Positions 22,557-35,835 of a stretch of 64,000 bases of DNA are shown one piece after another; position 1 is the first letter of the stretch; each line of letters starts with the position of its first letter. The notes below the pieces were generated by a model that was given only the letters and a program-made list of their open reading frames with translations, had not been told where the DNA came from and did not search any database. Made by a program: the position numbers and the translations under genes. The DNA is from Schizochytrium sp. TIO01 (taxonomy: Eukaryota; Sar; Bigyra; Thraustochytrida; Thraustochytriidae), in the NCBI GenBank assembly GCA_004764695.1, contig SMSO01000037.1, positions 3,532,337-3,596,336 on the forward strand. The letters are read 5' to 3'.

Positions 22557-25545
22557 TGTATTACGCCAATATAGATATAATAACCTTAGATGCCAATCAA
22601 GAACGAGCGTTGTTTGTTAAGTTTCTAGCTAGAGGTTTTCATTCAAGCAAAGCTCTAGCAAGTTACGAGTTTGGTGCCTGCCAAGCTTTGAGTTTGAGTT
22701 TGAGCCATGTTGCACATTCCACAACTTGTTTTACCTTCTATTTCATTGGTAGATAAAATCGTGATTCTGGGCTACCTCATTTGTTTAAAAAGAAAAGAAA
22801 AGAAGAAGAAAAAGGACGATAAGACTACTGTTACAAGGTTATCGAGAGTGTGTAATTATATTTAAATAAAGAACGAAGGGAAAAAGGTTTAATACACGAT
22901 ATAACATGGGAGATAGGCTATCAGCATAATAATGGAAACTTCTTTTCTGTGTTCGTTTTAAAGCCACAGCACGCGCGTTGCACCATGCAAGCTGCTGTAG
23001 GAAAATAAGCTTTTGAAAGAGGAATGCTGTAAATTTCAGTGTATGCTAATGGCTCGGACTTGTGATATTTTCTTTCTCAGAATACATATAAATATCATTT
23101 TAATTTAATAAAATTAACAAAATTAATATATCGTATTATTGCACTATACCATGCTCTTACTTCTTGAAATTGAAGTATCGCTCTTTTCCAGCGAGAGCTT
23201 AGGTTGTGTGCTGAACTTCAAGCACCAGAGCGTTGGCGTTGTGACGCTTCTGGCAAAGCGCCAATCCTGGTTTTTCAGAAGTAGTGTCTAGTCCAGATCT
23301 CCTCACAGACTGGGTGCAGTTTTCCGACGGCTGTGTAGCACGTGGTGAAATTCTCCAATTAGTTACTGACCCGAACGACTTCATATTCTGAATGGAGCTT
23401 GCCTGGTCCTGTGTAAATGCCAAGTTGCCAACATACTAACTTTGGGTCGGCACCTGAATCTACGCAGGTGTATTAGCAAACTGACAAAACTATTGGATGG
23501 AACATGCTCACCTTACTTTCTTAACTGAATCAGTTGTTTGAATTCGGCAGAGCTAATAGCGATTATAGTGAGCACAGTAGTAGCTCAAAAGAGCGATATT
23601 ATTGTGAATTTTCATTAGGTTTTTCACTAACCAAAATTGTCAGTGGCCTTCACATACACCCGGTCGCGAAAGGGCTCTAAAAGAGACTCTTTAGCCTCAT
23701 CGGAGCTAGTATCATCCAAGTCAATAGAGGAATATAGCATACAAAACTCTAGTGTGAAGCGTCCGAGTCTCCGATGCAAAATAGTTGAACTTACTCCATT
23801 GTCTTGGCAATGGCTGATGTTAAAGTGGTTGAAGCTTCAGTTAAAAAAAAAAAAAGTTTCCCGTATTTAATGTCAAAACAGCCTGTTAGCCTGAGCTCGC
23901 ATGCAGAGGAACCACTTCTTAGACAAACTCATATTGTTTCTTACAAATTGATACACGTGAACCATTAAGTATATATGCATTTGCTGCGTTCATGTCTTAA
24001 AGCAATGAATGCACTATATTATTTATATATTTTTTTAAAAAATAAACTAAAACAATCGCAGCTACCTACAGTCTACTTTAAATGCTACTACTAGTGTATT
24101 AAATCATCAATAAGGTATATGATGCAGCACGGTTGTGTCCTCACATATAGAATTTGATTAATTCAAATAAACTTAAAAATTAATAAAGGCAGGGCAAGAC
24201 AAGGCCAGACTGACTTGAAGCGATGTTCACTCACGCACCTAGCTCACCACCGCAATTTAGTCTATAAAAAAACAAAGAAGGTGAAGATGAAAGAGACCAA
24301 GGATACACGTGCATTGCAAAATCACTTTTATTAGTAGCTGACCGTATTGACCGTAATGGTGTATTGATATCCTTTGCGTCGATATCTTGGTCTGCGTTTT
24401 ACTTTTTTTCTTCTTTGTTTAGTTTAAGTTTTGTTTGTTCGTTTGTTTTTTTCTTTGAAAGTAATACCTAGCTTAATTTTTAAGTTTTAGAAATTAAAAC
24501 TTCTATTATTTATTAAAAAAAAATTATTATTATCAATTAAAAAGTTAGGTACCCAGTTGGTAATGATACTCGATACTCCCTCCAAGTTCTCCCCGTATTA
24601 CAGAACCCTAAAAAAGAGGAACATAGCAAATTAAACAAGTTTGATTTATTTGATTCAATTAATTGTGCGATACCTCTACTAGTTAGACCATTTTACTTAT
24701 GTTAATGAGTGGTAGCGAGCTATACGTTTTGACCCTGGAAATGTATAACTAAAACTTAATGTGTTTAATTTTTACATCAATTTTGTTTTAATTTAAAATA
24801 AATTAAAGAAGAGTTTAAAGACAAGGGGGGGCTCTGCTATATAGAAATTTAGACATGCGGAGCCAATCTCTGGTACCTAGTTCTCTAAGTAGCTAAGATC
24901 CGAGTCAAGGATTAGATGTAGGCAACTCCTTCTGGCTCTTGAGCAAGGATAAAGAATTTGTCAAGACCAGATCCCAAACCAATGTGGGCACTAGCGCCAG
25001 TTTCGTGCAGCGTCACTTTAGCCGAACTTCAACATATGCCCTCAACTTCATCAAACCACACCGGGTGATTACTCTTGTATCGATAAACATGAAATACCAT
25101 AGATCACATTTACATGTCCTACTAAGTGAATTTTTACATGAATACAACATCTGTTTTTGTGGAAAGGCTGAAGAAAAGGCTTACTTTTATTTATTTATTT
25201 ATATAGGGGGGGGCGGTGCTTCATGGAATTCCATCTCCTACATTAAACAAGTAAGTATAACAAAGGTCATGCAGGTATTTAATTCTAGAAGACAAAGGAA
25301 GAAGTTTTACATATTTTCTGCTGATTATGAAATAAATGAAAATGAGAAAGCACTTAAAATTGGAAATGGGAAAAGGATGCTATAGAGTCATTCAAATCAA
25401 GCTCAAATTTCAAAAGCAGCCTTGATCTTCTAGGTAAGATAAAGAAAGCCACAATAAACGTCTTGTTTCATTCCTTAATTCTTATTAGCTGCAATAAGTC
25501 TGGATATTTAGACTCGGTCCTTAATACCTTCCCATCACCAATAAA

Positions 25546-25548
<3 letters not shown>

Positions 25549-25599
<51 letters not shown>
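25549..25599. repeat. (TA)n microsatellite
   Basis: About 25 uninterrupted TA dinucleotides in AT-rich non-coding DNA. Confidence 0.97.
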
Positions 25600-25603
<4 letters not shown>

Positions 25604-28120
25604 AAATTGAGGCACTTTTAAATTTCTTCTGTGAAGATTACTATAACAAATCAAAATGTGCTAGAAGAAAAAGAGTAGGAAGGTAAAGCACACCATTCAT
25701 TTATAGGCTTAACGGAAGGCTTCTTGTAACCATAATTCATATTGTTTTGTTATGTCCAAAGTAGGTAGGTATGAAAAACCTCTTCCTGGACATAACTCCA
25801 GATAAAGCATTTGTCGCAAGATATTGATTCTATGAGTTGGTATATGTTTCTACTTCAGTTTGGCCCGAGTCGAAGGGTTTATAGACTGTGAGTTTGAGAG
25901 TAATACTATTAATGTAAAGGCGCATCGTTTAGTGCCAGTATGCAAAGCGCAATTTTTAAACGTTCTCAATAGTCAGAGACCAATCCTATCGATCTTCTAA
26001 TGAACTTCAGAATTATACTTTAGGTTTACAATAATTCCCCCTTTTTAATTTTTAGAATTGAATTCAACATTTTTATCAGTGATAATTTGGCTCGAATTTA
26101 AACCTAAAGGATTTCCTTCTGATTAGATGAGAGTTTGCTTTTATTTTTGTCTTTTCTGTTATTATAAGTATTAACGTATGCTTGTGATAAAACCTTGATG
26201 GAAACGAAAAAAGGTCCATAATATCAGCAGGCTTTCCGGCCAAAGAGTGTTCTGTTTCAGAAGTGGCCTTCAGCGTTGCTACGCCTGTTGCTGGAACACT
26301 TAAGGAGCTTTGAGTATGATTTCCAAGGAGAGTCAAGAGCCAAGATGGAGTTCCTTTCCACTTCTTTTGTCGCAGGGACCTCCCAGAGGTCGATGCCAAA
26401 AGATGATGCAACTTGAATGGCAGGCAGCCAAGCTAAAAGCAGGCAGGCACTCTCTAAAAGTTGTTCATAACACAGTCAATGAGCCTATAGTCTGAACATC
26501 TGAAGAAATGGTGAGAGTTTTTTGACCATGATCACTGACGGATCGCCGATCTAGGCCCATTGCTTCTTAACTACTTGACCGTATCTAACTATAACGCTGA
26601 GGTTCTACTTCAAACTGAGTCGAACAGCAGTTGCAAAGGCCCAACTCAATATTTAGAGAGATATCTATTTATTTAGAAGGTATTTTAGAAAAGTAAAGCC
26701 CTGATACCAGCCAAGTCCAAAAAATAGTTTCAAATAATTTCTATTTTATTTTTTAATTATACGTATGGTCCTCTATATATAAGTTTATTTTCAAAGAATA
26801 AAAAAATAAAAAAAATAAAAATATATATACATATATACATATATATAGGAGTCAGATACTGGAAATTCCGGGTGGAGGGTTGACATTACAGATTGGAAGA
26901 TAATAAGAAGAAACAAAGGGCGAGAAAGTCGCAACCTTCTTTGGAAATATGGAAGATAGCGGAGAGGAATAAAAGAGAAATCAATCCTAGTTCTCATTAA
27001 TATAGAATTAGTGTCTTTTGTTTGCGCTACAGGCTTTGCGCGTTTTTATTCAGTACAGTATGTAGGTACAAGTTATTACTAGACAAGGGAAAGTATGGGC
27101 TTACCGTTTATCCATTTCAAAACATTTTATTATTTCTATAATTCTGAGCGGAGAGGAATGAAGACATTCGTTCAACGAAATTTTGATACAGACTGGAAAA
27201 CTGCCCTCATGCTTCATGCAGACATCACGGTCAGAAACACTATTTGAAAAACCTTCTACTTTGGTATTTTGTTTTCAAAATAGAAGTATGTTACTATTGT
27301 GGCAAGGTTCGAGTTTGTACGCACCTCCACTCTGACCCATACTCTGCATGTAAGAAATTTTGAGAGAGCACGTTTGATGTCCCACATCTCGGATTGTGTC
27401 TCTTTGTAATTACAGTGACACGGAGCTACAGCCAGTCAACCTTTCAATTTTTTTGATTTTGATTTTTTTTAGTCTTGTGAAAGCTCCTTTTTTATTTGTC
27501 TCTAACATCATTAGCAGGTATAACTAGCCTTATTTATTTTTATCTACACCAACGACCTTAGGCTATCATGATCTATATTTTATCTTAAAGGAACTAAAAG
27601 GAAGCTTTCTTATCTAGCATTTTAACCCCTACTTAGTGTAAAACTCAATAGTGAACTACCTTGTGACGAGCAAGTTGACATGAGTTTGAATTTTTCTGTT
27701 CTCTCTTCTCTTCTTTCAAAAGAAAGCCTTAGATTTTTTATTATTTTAAATATTAGTATCAGTGGTAGAAATGAAGGTCAAAGAAGTAATTGTTTTGGTT
27801 TTGAAGAATGCTTGAGTCAAAGGATGCATAGAAGTTACCTCTGACTAGCTAGAGAGTGACGTCAAACGAAGACCTCCCGTAACCGTAAGAGAGCTTCGCG
27901 ATATGAGTAACAATGATGAGTAGTATACATTTATTCATATTGTTTGGGTTTCAAGCTTACTTGTTCTCTTCACTAAACTGAAGGTTTTATTGGATATATT
28001 CAATTATCTCCTAGCCGGATGTACCTACTTTATCAAAGAATGCGAAATCATTTCAAAGGAGTACTTGTAGGTCACTTTCCTTGTTCTCAGGCAGTTGCTT
28101 TTGCCAGCAATGCTGATTAT

Positions 28121-28148
28121 TGACTGACTGACTGACTGACTGACTGAC
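28121..28148. repeat. (GACT)n short microsatellite
   Basis: Seven tandem TGAC units; reads as a Val-Ser-Gln repeat in one minus-strand frame. Non-coding. Confidence 0.9.
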
Positions 28149-29047
28149 CAACCTATTCTTCGCCGTCTTTTATTACGATCTCGATTCTCCATTGCTAACT
28201 CACTCACTCACGCCGGCTCAAAACAGCAGCAAGGTGCTTTCTCGTAAAGATGTTGCTCTTATAATTCAGTTCAATTTAAGAAATATGTTCCTCCCAGGGA
28301 AGTTATAGTTTGAACTATGATTCTGTTGGGTAAATGAGAGAGATTTTTACTTGAGATTTTGGTATTGGAGGATTATTGCTAAGGTCTTGTCGGATTATAT
28401 ATAGAGGGCGTACTTTCTCAGTGCCTAGAACGCTTTTCTATTGGTTTTATAGGTTTAGAAGTTGTTCTTTCAGTCTTTCAAGGCATGCAGTAATGTAGCT
28501 CATATTGTTATGAAGACACCCCTCCAGCTACCATTGCACTGCTAGATGAGGGTGTTGACTGTTAAATCGCATATGTGCTTCCAGACTTGGGTTTGGACCA
28601 TTAAAGACTTTTACTTGTCCTTCACTGCGTTTTGCGCAGACATTTTCGAATCGAAATCCGCCATATACGCACATTCAGATCAAGACAACGCGGTGTCGCT
28701 AATCGATTGGGGAATTGGTAACATATCGACAGATTTTAGTGCTGTATTACATACTGATGCATCCAATTAAAATTTGCTAATTTCGTGCATAGGTGTCAGA
28801 AGATCTGAGAAGCTTGATGGTGCATTGTGGTACGAATTTCCAAGATTGTTCGATTTAGAGTAATAAATGAGATCTGATTTGTAGCCTTTACTTGACTAAA
28901 TGAAAGATTAAGTAATCAGTAGTCTAATTAATCCGAAGAAGCAAAACGAACTTTTATTAGTTGATAGGAAAACAGAAATTTATCTTAAATGCCGTTTCGG
29001 AGGCAATTATCGTTTTTTCCATTATTTAGTTCCTTTACCTTTAGATA

Positions 29048-29450
29048 ATGCTGAAAGATGATTCTGGTCAGCTTGAGATTGACTGTAAAGATGAAGGCTT
29101 TAAGAAGTTTCATTTAAGAGCTAGCAAATTGCTGCCCTAGAGAATGAATTCCAGGACAGATGGATTTATGTAGTAATTAAGGAGGTTAAGACATTCTTGA
29201 AAGGTGTTAGAGATAATCGATGGGGTTAGGTTAGTTCAACCTCTACAACCATCGATCCAAGTTACACCATTCTTGGATGTAGGTAATGTGTATACACACT
29301 TCTGGTTCTTGACTCCGGCAACCACATGAATCTGGCTGTCTATTATTGCTCTATTGTAAAACCTATGTCTACTAGGGTTCACAAAGGGACGCCAAGAACT
29401 CTAGCAATGTCTTGTCCACTGGTTCCTTCGATTGGAAATCTCAGCAGTTA
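29048..29450. mobile_element. Dispersed element, copy C
   Basis: Same orientation as copy B. Core 29179-29292 differs from B at one base in 114; the flanks are diverged and carry small indels, including a one-base loss that shifts the minus-strand frame just after FPIEGTSGQDIARVLGV. Beyond that shift the frame continues in parallel with copy B, with HR-x-YNRA and VTWIDGCRG segments, so the two copies descend from one coding sequence that is now dead. Confidence 0.6.
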
Positions 29451-29770
29451 ATAAGTAGTACTTAAAAGTTCACCCAAGGCGAGAGAGTATCAAAGCTGAA
29501 CAAGTCACCAAGATTGAGTTTTGCAGCTGCAAATTGCCCTTTTTAATTTTTATATAAACATGATGTGAAACAATCAACACATACTTTATGTATTTATGAA
29601 TCCGATGCTTAATTGTTTGTTACTGCAGAGAACGTGATAAAAGAAACTCCAGGTACATAGCATAATTTATAGACATCCATCGAAGTTGTTTAAGTTATGC
29701 AAGATTCTCTACCAGACTTTGTATTATAATTCCGTTCTTACTGGGACCCGACATTGGCTTTCTGGGTTGC

Positions 29771-30165
29771 TGGGAGATGAACCTGGTCAGCTAGAAGTTG
29801 AAGATTAGCTTCATGTCTTGAAAAATACTTTCAGAATCCTCCATAAAACTTTGACTTTCAGAATTAGCGACCTACCGTCCTTAGAATTCAATTCTAAGGC
29901 AGACTGATTAGACTGATTCATAGGAAGAAAACTAGTGCAGCTTTGATTTATATTAGACACATTCAAGAGCTTAACTTTAATTTTAAATCAGATGTCGCCA
30001 TTTTTATTATGTTTAATGGGTATGCCCCTTTTTAGATCTTGACTACCATATATTCACAATCACAAATCTTATGGTCTAATTCCAATCCTATGTATATTCT
30101 AATTCTTTGATAACTTATGGTGGTACGTCGAGAACTAGCAATCTAGGTTTCTTACAGTGAAGATA
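29771..30165. mobile_element. Decayed dispersed element, copy D
   Basis: Begins with an ACCTGGTCAGCTAGAAGTTGA segment, followed by a TTAGCGA...GAATTC...GGCAGA stretch comparable to copies B and C. The right part is only faintly similar. It lies directly behind copy C, in the same orientation, next to the 3' end of family copy 4. The boundary is approximate. Confidence 0.4.
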
Positions 30166-30240
30166 TCATTAACAGTGATGTTTGGCTTTAGATAACTGCC
30201 TTCTGTACTTCCCCGAAATCTTGAAGATTAAAAAAACAAT

Positions 30241-33200
30241 TTAGCTGGAGCCACTTTCATCTTCACAAATACTTTCATCTTGGCTGAACCTATACATAAT
30301 CGAAAACCCTTGGGCTGATTTACACGAGTATGCAAGAGAACAACCGTTGTTTGCAGGTTGATCGCATTGTCGAAAACGAATCATGTTTGTGAAAAGATTA
30401 GGGTGCTCGGTGTAGGTCACAGCGATAGTTCCATTGCATGGTAGGTTTAGCGCAGGAACAAAAAACTCTTCAGTCCAGTCTGATATCTCTGCATCAAAAT
30501 ACTCTACGAAAATACCTTCTTGACAAACATTGCTTGAGAGCTTATATGATGGATTTGAAGAACAAGTGTTGTCAGTGTCTTTTGCACCAGTTCCATAAGT
30601 CTCAACAAAATTTACGATGCCAAAAGTTTCTTCCTTGATCTGACTGGTACATCGATTGCGCCACTGAGAAACAGAAATATCACCACGGTTGTTGCTTATT
30701 GCGTTGCAGTATTGAACTGTCCAGCGAAAACCAATAGACTCGCTGTCCGCATTGGTCCCAGTAATTGCGGAGTAGCACTCAACTTCGGGGTTGGAGCTTG
30801 TTTGAAAAACGTTAGCAGTTTCGCACCAGGTTTGGATAGCCTCATTTATCTGCGAAGCAGTGGTAGCAGTAGATACAAGAGCTTTAGCAAGAGTTAGAGC
30901 TTGACTCCACTGTTGCCATGTACAAACATTGAAGACACTACCTTTCGAGGTATCGGTGACACTTGCATTCATATAATCAATAGCACTGGTGGGACAGAAA
31001 CCCGTAGCATTGTCAGATCCGGAACGTTCAAGATCGGAATCGATGATATGATCAATGTTCATGCGATAGCCAGTGATATCTTGTGCATCACCGCCCTGTG
31101 CTACCATTTTAATACATGTTATCTGTACATAGATGGTATTGTCGTAAACAAACGACCATGTTCGTTCTGCCCCACGTGGTGTGCTACGTACATCAGAGGC
31201 ATCATACGTTACATCTGTGAAGAAAGAGCTAGGGTCATTCGTCCAGCCCGAGCCAGCCTCACCAAAGCACTCTGAAGAGACTAGTGTAATATACTCCCCT
31301 GCAATAACAAAACGACTTTCGGTAATGACGGCACGTTCACCGAGTAAAATGAAAAACGAAAAGTCCCCATCAGGAATAGTATATAACTCCATGGTAGCTT
31401 CTCCAGAGTTGGGATTTGCCTGGCACGGTGATCCGACCGCCCCAATATTGGACTGATCTGTGAGAAGAGCCGCGCGGGTAGTGTTGTAGTAGCATCGATT
31501 TCCATCTTGATCCAGCTCTTTGGTGCATTGTTCCTCTTCGATTGGGCAAGCATCGTCAGAGTCCTGAATGACGCGACCATCACAAATAATCCAAGCTGAG
31601 ATATTCAAAGATAATGTTGTGTCCGCAAATGAGGTCATTTCCGGATCGCCATATACAGCACAATCTCGACAGCAGGTTGTTGGAGCATCTTCAGCATCTG
31701 AATATTGAATCTGTATTTCTAGTAAGCCACCACCTGTTTTCCAGCTGAGCACAGTATGCAGCTTCTTCGTTATTGCTCATGTTGCAGTATGGACGTGATG
31801 TTTCCTGGTATCTGCAATAACCGTTCTCATTCAATACAGGCAATGTTTCATTCTCTGCTGGGACACAGCATGTCTCACAACTTCCAAGCTCATAGAATTG
31901 GTTTTCAGTGGCGCATATTTCGGGCCGTTGAGATCGAGGTTGCTGCAAGCATTCATAGCATCCACCTTCGGTGCCAATCGGTGATTCTGTAGGGCTCGGG
32001 GTTGGTGGAGGGCAATATTCCATGGAATAGGTAGCTTTGACTTGGAATCCATTCGTTGGGAGGCAAGAGTTTTCCATTGCACACTCACTTTGAATTGATT
32101 CGCACTGCTCAAATCTAATTGGGCGTGTCATAAGATTGGGAAAGTCTACCCCACTAATATTAAGAAAATTATCACATGGGGGTAGTCCACGGGGATGAAA
32201 AACTCGTCTTCCCAAACACTGGTGAGGTTATTGAATGATTGTACTTGAACCCCTACAGCACACATATAAGGCTTGCTTCTATTATACTCTTGTACGTCAG
32301 CGATGCATTCCGCCGGTATCACATCTAGAGAAGGAATACTATAAGCAGGGCGATCGGCGACATACTGAAACCACGTGTTATCTGCAATGTTAGTGAGACA
32401 CATCTGGTATCCCGACTCGCTGTAGCCTGTTTTATCAGCATTCATATTGTCAATCTGACAAATGATATCTGCCCATTGAAAGCTGGTTTCATTACAGTTC
32501 TCCTCAGAGAAGATGCGCGAAACGCATTCACCTATGGAGTTAATTGCGGGAGTGACACCAGTGAAATCATTAAATGTACACCAGACATTTACGTTTTCTT
32601 CAAGATTTGCATCCTCGCAAGAGGCATCCACAAGTGCTTTGCAAGCTTCGATGCAGCTACCTAGTTCCCTGCGTAGACACAGGTCATCTTGTGTAATATT
32701 CAGAGTGCCCGTTCCTTTCGAATTCTCTTGGATGTTTCCAGTGATACAAAACCCCTCGCCGGAAAGGTTCCCGGCTCCTCCATTCGGGATTTTAAGATCG
32801 ACATCTAGTCGCGTGCGATAGTCAGATGTTGCTAGACATAGAATTGAAGTAGACGTAGTTCCATCTAGGTTTTGAATATTCCAACGGATTCGAGTAGACG
32901 ATTCCAATACAACTGCCCATTTGTCAGGAATGTTTGAAAAATCCGAAGATATCCAGGCCGATGCAGAGAAGTCAGACAAACAGGTTGCAGATGAGAGAGT
33001 ATAATTGACACCATTTTGAACAATAGTCACACCTGTGATTATGCCGCGTTCACCAAGTGTTAAAGTGGTAACCTGCCCATACCCATCATACATTACCATC
33101 GTTGGGAGATCAGTGCCCTCCCAAATTGACTTAGACTGACAGGGACTGCCACTCTCATCCCAATTGTACCACCAGGGTTGCGTGGCATTACTGTCAGGTA

Positions 33201-33789
33201 CTCGAGTTCTACGTACGTACTCACATTGATTTCCCCATGGATCTTTCTGATTGTGGCATCTCACAGGACCGTGCTGGCAGTCACCAGCGCGTCGGTCGTC
33301 ACAAATAACCCAATTATCACGGGAGCCGTCGAATGCAGTGCAACGAGGATCTCCCCAGCAGACACAAGATGAACAGCATAAATCGTCAGAGGTCAGGCGT
33401 TCATATAGAAAGTTGAACTCCAGTTCAAGGTTTGCGTACTGTACCTCACAGCCAGAATCTTGACCGACGTCACAATATGCATTCGTAATCTCTGTGATTC
33501 GGCACGTTTCAGCTGACTGTAGTGTGCGAAATGAGGTTTCATGGTTGTTTGAACCCCAGAGCAAGCGCCAGCTTTCACCTGCCGCAACATTAGGACAGCA
33601 GGTCTCAAATATAACAGGGCCAACTGCACTTGAAGATGGAAGTGTCGATCCAAGTCCATTTTCGCATGCGAGGTAATCTAGCGTAAGCTGGTTTGTTGTT
33701 GCGTTACAGCCTTCGACTTGTGCTTGCACAGTCATGACCTGAAGCGCAATGGACAATACTACAAATCCTATCACAACCATTGTTGACAT
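30241..33789 (-). pseudogene. Copy 4: two-lobe VWD-like family member broken by two frameshifts
   Basis: ATG at 33789 begins a signal peptide (MSTMVVIGFVVLSIALQVMTVQAQ; ATG four is an alternative). Frame one covers the N-lobe with RTLQSAETC, CVCWGDPRCTAFDG and ICDDRRAGDC, and ends near FIPVDYP. At 32178-32182 a run of five G (C in gene sense) is one base short of the family reading P-PCDN; the next frame runs through NSCLPTNGF, a minimal 17-residue linker (PTPSPTESP) and the first C-lobe Cys block. At 31737-31740 a run of four T (A in gene sense) is one base too long. The third frame then carries the rest: CRDCAVYGDPEMTSF, LGERAVI, a CTWQQWSQALTLAKAL block and the C-terminus. Apart from these two homopolymer changes nothing is missing, so sequence error remains possible. 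Copy 5 is the closest relative. As it stands, it cannot make the full protein. Confidence 0.82.
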
Positions 33790-35835
33790 TGCTGCGTTTC
33801 AATTCGATATAAGCCAAGTTAACACTCTGACCCTTCAACTGTATTTGAAACAGTGGGGAAATCGAACGCGGTGAGTATGTTCGACTCTACAAGTCTGTTG
33901 AATGCATGCCACGATTCCTTCGCTTGAGATTCCGGTTTTGGTGCCATCAATTTTGCAATTTTGGATCATAAATAGCATCAGATTTACTGTAATTTTACTG
34001 GTGAATTAGGATAAAGACTATTGTATACTTCATCTCGTTTCCCCGTCCATCTCTCGTACCCAACCCGTGATTGACATGTTCTTTGTTTGGCTAAGCTTAT
34101 CACTACATACAGACGCGAAACACTTTCGATCTTTGTAAGAGCGTATTAGTAAGTCTAGGGTAGGTATCAAGAGTGTATTGTTTAGTTATAAAGAGTCAAT
34201 AGTTACTGCACGCGGTTGGGGGGCGGGTCTTTCATCGAGTATGTTTGTTCTATCTAATTTCTCCCCTTTAAAAATTATATGAACAAAAAATTTTCAATAG
34301 CTAAATCATTCTGATTTACTTCAGTCATCTAAATTAAAGTAGTACCTAAGCCCATATTATATATTTCTGCAAACAGCACGTTACTAACTTTTAGCCAAAG
34401 CATCATCGTATGAATTATAGAATGCGTTGTCTGGATACACATAAACTTCGTATCGCGACCGTTATTCCATGCCTTGTTTCTGCTTCCTAACTAAGCATAA
34501 TTTCTCCAGGCTTGGCTGCGTATTTGGGCGCTCTTTCCTCAATAAAATCAAAGCTAAGATGAAGGAAATAGCATGAGTGGATACTAAAATTGGATCTCCA
34601 TAAGGGCAGGTCTCATATGCTTAATCACGGGAATTGAAGAAACAATATGTTATCAAGTTAGCTGCTGATGTTACTGAAAACACTAAAGTTGAGCGACCGA
34701 AATCTGCGAAGAGTAGCAAGGAGGTCGTAGAAAGATCTTTTGAAGAGGCACGAAAGCCTTCGTGCACAACGACATTTTTATAATCACTAAGGATCCAATC
34801 GCCCGCACCGTTCATAGGCTTTCCTTTCGCATCCTTTTACTCAGCTTTAAACATGGGATTTAATGACTCTGAGGCAACCGGCAACCCACTCCTGCCAATC
34901 TTTTAACAAGCCAGAACAATGAATCATTACGATCCACTCCTAACTGTCAATCTCAGTACCAACTGACAGCTGCCACATCCTGTTTAAACTCAGATCTTGA
35001 GAGTTTCGCGTCATCTTCTCTAACATTGCCATTAAAAAAAATAAAATAAAAATAACTAAATAATAATAATAAATTTAAGTTACTATTATCAATTTACGCT
35101 ACAACCTAGGTCGTGAGTGGGCATGGCCATCAAAGAGTTCTAGTATGTTAAGCCTGGGGCCTTCGTAGAATTCCTCTATACTACTGTTAAAAGATACTAA
35201 AAAACTATATAAAACATAAAAGAGAAGAGAGGAGGAGGAGGAGAGGAAGAAGAATATTAAATTTAACAAAACTCAGCAAGGATAACGACAGAAAGAATGA
35301 AAAGAGTTTCCCAATTTTTTCATCATTCCATAAGTTCTATCATGAAGAAAGTGCTGAAGGTCAGAGCTTAATGATGCATCCAATTTGCCTATCAAAGCAT
35401 TTGAGAAGAAAAAATCCTTAGAGTGGGTTTCTCCAAGAAAAATACAAAAGACAAATTCAACAACAAAGATAAGAACATATTCAAATTTACACTTATTATT
35501 TGTTATTCATACCAAATAACTGCATTGCTTTAGAGCGTGCATGTGCAATTGAAAAAAGAAAATCGTTAAATTGCGTTTTCGAATTCGTTTTTGATGGGAT
35601 GATAACCTACAAAAGAAGACACATGCGTGGCAGTGATAAGATTCATCCAATCGAGTTTCCAGGGCAATAAATAATACACAAAGAATCGCATTCAGAATCT
35701 TGATCTTTGTTAAGTCAACGCGGAAAAGAATTTCCTTCATTATAATTCCAAAAATATTTTTATGAACGAATTATGGGTTCTCATAATCGAAGGCCATGAG
35801 CCAGGCATAACTACAAAGTCTTCTGGACTGCATCT
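33790..35835. other. Intergenic between copies 5 and 4 (shortest gap)
   Basis: About 2 kb holding the copy 4 upstream region and the copy 5 3' flank. A TATA-like GGCTTATATC in gene sense lies about 20 bases before the copy 4 start. CCCGTGATT occurs at 34064-34072, and its reverse complement at about 34623-34631. A (GAG)n purine patch is near 35,230. No gene was recognised. Confidence 0.5.
34064..34072 (-). promoter_or_regulatory. CCCGTGATT word upstream of copy 4
   Basis: Exact match, about 275 bases before the copy 4 start codon, in the same orientation as at copies 1, 5 and 6. A second occurrence in inverted orientation lies about 550 bases further upstream. Confidence 0.3.

Larger units (their letters stand above)
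22557..29047. other. Intergenic between copy 3 and element copy C
   Basis: About 6.5 kb, strongly AT-rich. Contents: possible TATA-like AT words at 22,570-22,585 close to the copy 3 start; a partial CGTGATT at 22760-22766; (TA)n at 25,549-25,599; (GACT)n at 28,121-28,148; and several A or T runs. A 148-codon plus-strand frame at 24,939-25,385 crosses a TTTA repeat and a G-run and is unconvincing. No family-like gene or RNA gene was recognised. Confidence 0.5.

Noticed and set aside
24939-25385. 148-codon plus-strand frame in the copy 3-4 gap
   Set aside because: It crosses a TTTA repeat and a G run, has no domain, and its base composition equals the surrounding AT-rich spacer. A short minus-strand open stretch overlaps it and is no better.
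31691-32215. Separate 174-residue gene in the middle of copy 4
   Set aside because: It is the middle frame of copy 4 between two homopolymer frameshifts; its content aligns with the N-lobe end, linker and C-lobe start of copy 5.
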